This document shows positions 57,601 to 64,000 of a stretch of DNA of 64,000 nucleotides, piece by piece. A program made the position numbers and the translations under genes. The stretch lies in the NCBI RefSeq assembly GCF_026745355.1, contig NC_079205.1:44535397-44599396 (forward strand), given 5' to 3'. The DNA comes from Beta vulgaris subsp. vulgaris (taxonomy: Eukaryota; Streptophyta; Magnoliopsida; Caryophyllales; Amaranthaceae). The number at the start of each line of letters is the position of its first letter. Within the stretch, counting starts at the first letter, position 1. The notes under the pieces are model-generated. The model saw only the letters and a program-made list of their open reading frames with translations. It did not search any database and was not told where the DNA came from.

Positions 57601-58785
57601 CCCCGAACATCATAAAGCAAATTGATGCTTATGAACTGAAACCCGACTCCACAATGGCGGATCTTATGTACCGGGTAGGTACAACTAGGGGTAAATCACA
57701 ATAAAATCAGCTTTGCAACTTATTCGCAAAGATGAAGAGGAGCTCAAAGATAGGAGTTGGAATCTGATTTGGAAGCTTAGGGTCCAATAAAGAATTCGTG
57801 TGTTTCTCTGGCTAGCAATGCATGATCATCTTTTGAGCAATACAAATAGAGCAAAGCGTAACCTCACAAATAACCCGCACTGTGCCATCTGCGAAGACCA
57901 GGATGAATCTATCATCCATATCCTAAAGGATTGTAAGGCTGTGAGAGAAGTTTGGCGTCAAGTGGGGGGCCCTGCTAATGATGTCTCTTTCAAAAGTGGG
58001 ACACTACAACAATGGCTTATAAAAAATATCAAGTACCAGAATCGACTTGATCTAGCACCGGAAAGTTGGCATGTGTTCTTTGCAATTGTGGTATGGTGGT
58101 TGTGGCGTTGAAGAAATTCTGTGGTGTTTAATAACACGAATGAAATTCCGATTGATGCTCTTAGCTTTTTAATGGTTCGATTTGAAGAAGCTTGGCGAAA
58201 CCTTGGCGATGCAATAGTAGACAATGACCTTCCCAAAATTCAAAGACAAGAAGCTTTCATTCGTTGGATGCCTCCCTCCCAAGATTGGATGGTTCTGAAT
58301 TCAGATGGGGCTGCAAAAGGATCTCCGGGACCGGGCTGGAGGCGGTGGGTTAATCAGGGACCATATGGGTCGTCTACAGATTGCTTACGCTGTGAACTAT
58401 GGAGCTTACTTGTAGATCTTTTATAGCGGAGGTTCGTGTAGTGGACTTTGGTATTGAACTAGCCAAGCGAATGGGCATCAGAAAACTTCAAATCCAGATG
58501 GATAACCTAGCAGCTGTTTGGGCCTTGCAAGGCACAGATAATTATGGTGGTGAGTGTATGCATATTATTCACCACTGTAGGAAGTGCATTGCAGAAGGTG
58601 ATTGGGAAGTGGACATTATTCATGTTTACGGAGAAGGAAATAAATCGAGTGGCGAATTGGTTAGCGAATCAAGGAGTCATCCAAAACAACAAAATAGAGT
58701 TGATTCATGTCCCCCCTTTACATTTAGGTAGAATTTTATTTAAGGACGTTGTAGGCGTGGCCTTACCGCGCTTTGTTCCTCCCTA
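54670..58785 (+). pseudogene. LINE ORF2: endonuclease, reverse transcriptase, zinc-binding and RNase H domains
   Basis: Endonuclease: WNV near 54675 (next codon is a stop), SLVETHMGG, VGDFNEA and QSDHCPLL, so all four active-site motif regions are visible. Reverse transcriptase: FRPIGLCNVIYKIITK near 56170, FEKAYDRLKW near 56380, GIHQGDPLLPYLF near 56550, and the catalytic FADDIILFAEAS near 56692. C-terminal region: YLGMPTLSSRVTKDTFGYL and LAGWKTKYLSLAGRITLAKS. Zinc-binding region: NPHCAICEDQDESIIHIL near 57870. RNase H: VLNSDGAAKGSPGPG near 58290 and RVANWLANQG near 58650. Stops or frameshifts near 55118, 55499, 56043, 56292, 56639, 56790, 57704, 58111 and 58400 inactivate it. Confidence 0.88.
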
Positions 58786-59206
58786 GGTTTCGTTATTTGT
58801 TGTTTTTACTTTGCTTTAATTTGTTTGTTTTCCTTTCCTGAGGCTTCCCCTCTCGTTTTGCATCAAAAAAAAAAAAAAAAATTCCATTGACCGTCCCAAC
58901 TATTGCATAACCCATCTTTGCATGGGCTTAACATGTTGCTTAACCTGCTATTACAGGCTATTGAGATAACATGACTTTTAAATCTACCCCAACCCGCTTT
59001 TCCCTTGGAGTGTTTGCTCATTTCTTCTTCTACTTTGTAATATTTGCTAAATTAAAAGCATCAAATTCAGAATTACTTCATAATTTTTATTAGAATAACA
59101 TATAAGTTATCAATTGATCTGAAATATGAGATATGAAGAACAATGACAAATTCATCAAAATATATACAAGTCTAAATTAAATCTAGAACATAATTCTTGA
59201 TACATA

Positions 59207-59294
59207 CTCCCTCCGTTTTCTAATATTCTTCCTATATTGACTAATTTTCTCTCATATAAAGATTTCAAATAGGAAGAACAAAAGAAAACGAAAG
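59207..59294. mobile_element. Short Stowaway-like MITE
   Basis: CTCCCTCCGTTTTCTAATAT at the left and an inverted, partly degraded copy at the right (GAAAACGAAAG), with TA on both sides (59205-59206; 59295-59296). 88 bp; TTCTTCCTAT / ATAGGAAGAA inner arms. Confidence 0.75.
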
Positions 59295-59552
59295 TATTAA
59301 TAATTAAATTCACCAAAATTAATGAGCTAAGATTAAAGATTGATCAATTACATGTAACAGTAATTCTTGATACTGCAAGACGTAAGCACTTACTTTCCCT
59401 GTTCTTGTATATTATCGTATCTCTGTCTGTTAAAGATCTACACTGCCAAAATGAATTGCAACATTCTATTTCTATTATACTTGTTTCCACATGCCTAAAT
59501 TTTATCTAGAAGAATATTATGTAGCGTGTATAAATTTTTCAGATGTTTTATC

Positions 59553-59780
59553 TCATCGGTGGATATATATAAAGAGAGATTGAGAAGCGCATATATAAGA
59601 TCCATATTGCTTTAGTTGGATATTAAAGTGCTCAAATTCAAAATTCAACTCCGGTTGAGGATCTGCAGATAATTTCTTACAGTCACCATTCTCATTATAA
59701 ACTGATTGTTTATGCAACAACAGAGTCACCCCAACAGAGTGAAACCATTGACCCATGATTTGTTTTGCTTTATCAATCTC
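59553..59780 (-). CDS. Candidate 3' exon of an unidentified host gene
   Basis: On the minus strand a pyrimidine run ending TTTTTTTTTAG immediately precedes GAGATTGATAAAGC. The open frame then reads EIDKAKQIMGQWFHSVGVTL, LLHKQSVYNENGDCKKLSAD, PQPELNFEFEHFNIQLKQYG and ends at a stop at 59553. The stretch is not low-complexity, has no transposon motif, and has a good splice acceptor, so a terminal coding exon is plausible. The upstream exons are not identified; the gene at 59863-60174 lies just upstream on the same strand, so a shared transcript or alternative splicing is possible. I do not recognise the protein. It could also be a captured gene remnant. Confidence 0.4.
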   Translation of the reverse strand, partial: EIDKAKQIMGQWFHSVGVTLLLHKQSVYNENGDCKKLSADPQPELNFEFEHFNIQLKQYGSYICASQSLFIYIHR

Positions 59781-59862
59781 CTAAAAAAAAAGTAAAAACA
59801 ATTACTAACAACAAGGAATTACCAATTACAAACTATTAAATGATCGATATGATACTAGATAA

Positions 59863-60174
59863 TTAAGACCCCGGAGGCGGCATCGATTCTATAGTACTTG
59901 GAGGATAAAAGGCAGGTGAACGTAGATGAGGCTGGCAACGACGAGGTGGTGGTGGTTGTGGTGGTGGAGTAGGCGCAGGAGGGCTGAAGAATATAGGAAA
60001 ATTAGGCCGAGGCGGTGGCGGTGTAGGTCGTGGTCTCCTAGCGGCCCTTTGTAAAGAAGCTTCAACATCAGCCTCTCTGTTTGCTCTGACACCATTATTT
60101 CTGCAGCTTATTTTAGGCAACAATATTCCATGTAACAGCAAAATGGTAAGCAACAACCATATTTTGACATCCAT
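59863..60174 (-). CDS. Small secreted proline-rich protein, copy 3
   Basis: 103 residues from the Met at 60174. Signal peptide MDVKIWLLLTILLLHGILLP, then KISCRNNGV and READVEASLQRAA. The motif RRPRPTPPPP is identical to copy 2. The tail has FPIFFSPPAPTPPPQPPPPR, then RCQPH and SPAFYPPST, aligning with HCQPP and PPFHPPST of copy 2. Both cysteines (after the signal peptide and in the tail) are kept in copies 2 and 3. The similarity covers the whole protein and extends upstream, so the two genes arose by duplication of a DNA segment. A TATATATAT tract at about 60221-60229 (47-55 bp upstream of the ATG) could serve as TATA box. Likely secreted to the cell wall or apoplast; function unknown. Confidence 0.75.
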   Translation of the reverse strand: MDVKIWLLLTILLLHGILLPKISCRNNGVRANREADVEASLQRAARRPRPTPPPPRPNFPIFFSPPAPTPPPQPPPPRRCQPHLRSPAFYPPSTIESMPPPGS

Positions 60175-60281
60175 TTTGGTAATGTACGGTGGATCTTAGT
60201 ACAATTCAGAAGTCGCTAGATATATATATGTTTAACTTAATTTTGTGTTTATCTGTTTGAGCTAGTGATTAGTTATACTTC

Positions 60282-60296
60282 TAGCAGCTAATTATA
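60282..60296 (-). promoter_or_regulatory. Upstream block shared with copy 2 (proximal)
   Basis: TAGCAGCTAATTATA (plus-strand writing), about 108 bp upstream of the start at 60174, identical to 34849-34863. The neighbouring TTTGAGCTA is shared too. Confidence 0.55.
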
Positions 60297-60451
60297 TAGT
60301 AGTAGTAGGTGCAGTGGTGCACATCCATAAATTGATTGGATAAGTTAGAATATTACACTCAATTATTGCAACTTACACCGTATTAAATGTACGTGTTTAA
60401 TTCCCCTCAAAAAAAAAAAAAAAAAAATGTACGTGTTTAATTATGACTTAA

Positions 60452-60465
60452 AACCACAGGCGGTG
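60452..60465 (-). promoter_or_regulatory. Upstream block shared with copy 2 (distal)
   Basis: AACCACAGGCGGTG, identical to 34986-34999, about 278 bp upstream of the start. The similarity continues for about 45 bp (GTTTGTAT ... GTCAAC). Confidence 0.5.
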
Positions 60466-60479
60466 AGCAGGTATTACGT

Positions 60480-61214
60480 TGTTTGTATGTGGGAAATAAT
60501 TTGGTCAACTTTGCTTGTTTCATTTATTTGGAGTTATATCCCCTCAATAAGAAAAAAAAAAACATTATTTGAGTTATGTTTTATTGAAAATAATATACAG
60601 GGAGCTAATTACCCCATTTATTAGTAGTTATACCCAATTTTCTTTGAAGGTTGTCTTTTATTTATTTACCTACCTTTTTTTTCGATTCTATTTTCAATTT
60701 AAACCCACTAATTTATATTATTATGTTTATATAAAGGATAGATTTTCTATTTGTCATAATCCTTCTCTCTCTTGGCTTATATTAAATCAAAATTTCCCCC
60801 CTCTCTCTCTTTAGGCACATATTTTCTCTTCTTTTTAATATACACACTTTTCCTTTTGGTCTGTTTTTTTTTTCTAATCTACACATGTTGCGTTTACTAT
60901 TTTTGGTAACATATCACTTCTATTTTTTCCCATTTTTTCACCCAAGTCTCATCTATTTTAACTCACTTTTTAGTTTCTTTCTCTCTTTTCAATTTCTCTC
61001 TCTACCTTTTCAGTTTCTTTCTTATACTTTTGCAATTTCTCCTTAATTCTCTCCCAAAATGAAGTGAATTAAACAAAAATGAAGGAAGTATTATTTCTCA
61101 TAAAACTCTATGCACAAAGAGATGGGCACACTAATAAGAGATGGATGAAGTAATACCATATATGTGGATCCTAATTCACAATTATTAGATTTCAAAGATA
61201 CATATTTTATATTA
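60480..61214. other. Intergenic, nothing recognised
   Basis: AT- and pyrimidine-rich sequence (many CTCTCT and TTTC runs at 60760-61040) without a supported gene. Confidence 0.5.
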
Positions 61215-61223
61215 TAAATAAAA

Positions 61224-61963
61224 GGAAAAATTGTTAGAAACTACCTATTAAAGACATTTTTTAAAAAAAAACTACCTTATATCATGTTTATTTTACAAAA
61301 CTACCTTATAAGTGGAAGAACTTTAAAAAGCACTACCAAATTCAGAATTTACTAACCATGGTTAACTATTTCCTCCAATTATCACTCTAATATAAGATTA
61401 CTAAACTACCCCAACCCCTCTTTGCTAATTTCCCTCACATGAGCGTTTAACTATTGAATACTCCCTTAAATCGTTTGTGTAATTTCTTCTCCCAACCTTT
61501 TGCTTCACCAATTAATTCTTCATTATGAGTAACAAAAGCAGATAGAAATTGGGTTTTGGGTCATGAATTGATGTCGTTGATGATGATGAAGAATATGGTT
61601 TGATGATGGTGCAAAGCTTGCCCTACTAGACACTTTTACTGCTGGTTTGTTTTTGGGATTGACTTTTGGGGGAGAGAAGGTGTGTTTGTGCTTGCCACAT
61701 GTATATTTGAGAGATAGAGCATCAAGTGATCAAGAAAGTGATGATATCGTAATTGTAACGTACAGAATTTAGGGGGTATTTTCATAATCTTATAACAGAG
61801 GGATAATTGGAGGGAGTAGTTAACCATAGTTAGAAAATTATGAATTTGGTAGTGCTTTTTAAAGTTTTTCCACTTATGAGGTAGTTTTGTAAAATAAACA
61901 TGATATAAGGTAGTTTTTTTTAAAAAAAAGTGTTTTTAATAGGTAGTTTCTAACAATTTTTCC
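61224..61963. mobile_element. Long-inverted-repeat MITE with 9-bp duplication (740 bp)
   Basis: TAAATAAAA flanks both ends (61215-61223; 61964-61972). Inverted repeats of about 150 bp begin GGAAAAATTGTTAGAAACTA; the right end is the exact inverted sequence there. The 9-bp duplication suggests a Mutator-like origin. The interior (about 61390-61800) has no supported gene. Confidence 0.88.
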
Positions 61964-61972
61964 TAAATAAAA

Positions 61973-62928
61973 TCCCAATTAATTAGCATCGACTATATAT
62001 AATGTTATGCCTAATAATTAGAAGCAAATGCTAAAATAACAAATATTATTCTCTAACACCTTATTTTTTGACATTTTTTAAGATTTGCATAAATGTAAAA
62101 GTTAAAAGTCCTTTCGATTTTTATATTTTACCCACTTCTTTCGGTACGGAGTTTTATGAGAAATAGATTGAGTCATAGAAGCAACGTGGTGTATTAATTT
62201 ATTAGCATTTATATTGAAGTTAATGTTGTAGACCAAGAAAAGTAGAGTGAGAAGGTAAAATGCCAAAAACCAAAAAGGAGAAATAAACTAATAAAAGACA
62301 ACCCAAAAAGAAAATACGGTAAACTAATAGAAAAACCAGAAAGAGTACAAACTAACAAGTTGAACCACTAAGGTCTTAGAGACAAGTACACAAGCTACAA
62401 AACAAAGAAAATACACAATGTTGAAAAATTTTAGAGTAGTAATTAAGCTCTTCTCGTGTTGTTCTCGACTATTGAAATCATGTTGTTTAGGCGTTATCGA
62501 GTCAACTCATGGACATATGTGATTGTGACTTCCTTGAGGGATACATATTTGAAGCACAACTAGTACACACGATGGACCTTATTGAATAGCCTCTGGAACT
62601 TGGGAGACAAGAAAAGATGCGAAAGAGTAAAAATTCCCCTAGTACGTTCGAAAGATCTTATGAATTGATAACAAGTCTCTCGAGTAAATAAACACTCAAT
62701 TAGCTTGCTATGAACCCCCAAATTTTTAGGAACATAGTTAAAAATGAACGTTTTTGAAAGTGCTAAGAATGAAACTCAACACTAACCTAAAGTCGGGATT
62801 AACAAAAGTTAATCCCCAAAACCCAACAATTGGTAAACCCCGACAACACCCAATCTTCCTAACACCAAATCCCCCTTCTCTCCTAAAACAACCTGATAAA
62901 CATACAAGACCACATTTGGAGAAGATGA
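61973..62928. other. Intergenic, nothing recognised
   Basis: Short overlapping frames on both strands near 62740-63010 without recognisable motifs. Confidence 0.5.
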
Positions 62929-63096
62929 AATCCTGTACTAAACCCCCAAGATGAAGCATCCACATCTGAAGAAGAAGAATCAGAGGAGGATGAATTTTTG
63001 GGAGAGACAAGTGATGACGAATATGATAATGATGAAATGCTTACGCAAAGAGAAGATAGTGATTCTGATGATTTTGGGTCGTTCCATGATCGATAA
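62929..63096 (+). other. Acidic open segment, possible terminal exon
   Basis: The frame ending at 63096 reads QDEASTSEEEESEEDEFLGE and SDDEYDNDEMLTQREDSDSD, then ends SFHDR and a stop. It looks like the acidic tail of a nuclear protein or a transposon gene. No start codon or clear splice site was found. Confidence 0.3.
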
Positions 63097-63221
63097 GAAT
63101 AATACCAATGTAATATGTGTTAGACTGTTAGTATTAGTTTTCTTCTTGTTGTTTTCGATTTTATTAAGTTAATATGTGGTATGTGATTGTATATCCTCAA
63201 TTAACCTGTAGTATATGATTG

Positions 63222-64000
63222 TGTGGGAACTAAAATTGATAGATGAATCAGAACAATTTATCTAAATAGTTTTGGCGTGAACGAACACTGCCATAAAGTT
63301 GAATTTGCCCCATTATGAACACACACTCTTGGTAACCAACCTCCAGGGTTACACGACCATTACTCCTCCGGTATAGTACAGAGTCATATTTTGAGAACAC
63401 TTTGAAGAATGCCTAGATTAGAGAGAATATAGAGAACATGTTTAGAATTTTGTAGAGAAGAATGGATTTTATGTGTGTCTTGAAAAGTGATGAAGGCTCC
63501 AATTTATAGAGGAAAAGCCAAAATAAAAAAACGATAACACAATCAAATAGGCGGAAATTAAGGGAAAATGGAAACATTAATAATGGCAATAATCAATGAT
63601 AATTAGTTACGAAATCAGGGAAGATATAAATGTTGATTTTTGAAAAAAAAAATAAGTAACATAACTAAAATGTCCCACAATCGCGACCGCAACCGCGCCA
63701 CACGCCGCACGCACCGCGCCACACGCCCTCGCGCAGCCTTCGCGCGCGTGTGGTGACTAGTTTCTGCCCACTCAACCTGCAACAAATGTGCAACAAAGGC
63801 AACTCTGTATAAGGTAGGGAAAAAGTCTTTAAACTACCAATGTGGGATGAAGCACTTTTTGTTCTTTTGAAGCAACTTTTTGGAATAAGAAAAACTAACG
63901 CGCATATTTATATACTAACTCTAACATTCCCCCACACGATTCAAAAGAATAAACAAGGAAAAGACATCTAAAAAGGTAGAAGTCGATAAATATAGACACA
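63222..64000 (-). mobile_element. LTR and start of a minus-strand LTR retrotransposon running off the window
   Basis: On the minus strand GTGTGGGGGAA, a polypurine tract, lies directly before TGTTAGAGTTAGT (LTR start, plus 63926). The LTR would run down to about 63222 (plus TGTGGGAAC, i.e. minus ...TTCCCACA). It carries a GC-rich block at 63670-63755. The internal region is beyond 64000, so the superfamily and the other LTR cannot be checked. The left boundary is approximate. Confidence 0.55.

Larger units (their letters stand above)
52599..58882 (+). mobile_element. Near full-length LINE (L1-like, 6.3 kb)
   Basis: TCCATTGAGCGT (52587-52598) before the 5' end and TCCATTGACCGT (58883-58894) after the 3' poly(A) run (58865-58881) form a 12-bp duplication with one mismatch. 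ORF1 and ORF2 are in the usual order with a short 5' leader (52599-52634). It carries several stops and frameshifts. Confidence 0.9.

Noticed and set aside
59863..60174. Interpretation of the proline-rich genes as extensins or LRR-extensins
   Set aside because: No Ser-Pro4 repeats, no leucine-rich repeats, and too short; only general proline richness is shared.

Overview
The window is nuclear DNA from a flowering plant, most likely a dicot. The evidence is plant-type Ty3/gypsy (Athila), Ty1/copia, LINE, CACTA, Mutator-like and Stowaway-like elements, spliced gene fragments with GT-AG introns, and an AT-rich, repeat-dense background. I cannot place the species. Nothing bacterial, organellar or CRISPR-like was seen.

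Layout: 1-408 is the poly(A)-tailed 3' end of a LINE. 2314-13601 is one complete Athila retrotransposon (CCTCT target duplication; near-identical LTRs of 1315 and 1320 bp) with an open gag, a broken pol and a broken envelope-position ORF. 13904-20993 is a CACTA transposon (TTT duplication) with a second CACTA element (14514-20197) nested inside it. The inner element carries fragments of two plant genes, a 2-carboxyarabinitol-1-phosphatase-like gene with introns and an alpha/beta-hydrolase. 21.1-23.9 kb is an array of about 270-bp repeats cut by a Mutator-like element with a 9-bp duplication (22470-23704). 26.2-32.5 kb is a mosaic: LINE pieces, inverted zinc-knuckle fragments, a degenerate spliced Ulp1-type protease gene, minisatellites, a second long-terminal-inverted-repeat element and one CACTA terminus. 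32.7-33.3 kb holds two nested Stowaway-like MITEs. 35.5-52.4 kb is deeply nested: a Copia with a LINE in its 5' LTR, a LINE fragment cut by a 1.4-kb CACTA, and a Copia remnant cut by a 6.8-kb CACTA that itself hosts a 2.7-kb internally deleted Copia. 52599-58882 is an almost full-length LINE. The right edge holds a 740-bp long-inverted-repeat element (61224-61963) and the LTR of a minus-strand retroelement that runs off the window.

The only loci that look like intact host genes are three short minus-strand genes at 24659-24970, 34388-34732 and 59863-60174. Each encodes a protein of about 103-114 residues: a signal peptide, a short spacer, an arginine-arginine motif leading into a proline-rich tail, and a conserved cysteine in the tail. 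The last two clearly share ancestry and keep similar upstream blocks at similar distances from the start codon. This dispersed small secreted proline-rich family, embedded in transposons, is the best candidate here for an undescribed system. A further candidate host exon of unknown identity (59553-59780, minus) lies just downstream of the third gene.

The transposon genes act only for their own elements: gag/pol for reverse transcription and integration, and the LINE endonuclease and reverse transcriptase for target-primed insertion. Most are broken by stops and frameshifts. Nearly all boundaries given here rest on terminal repeats and target duplications read directly from the sequence.
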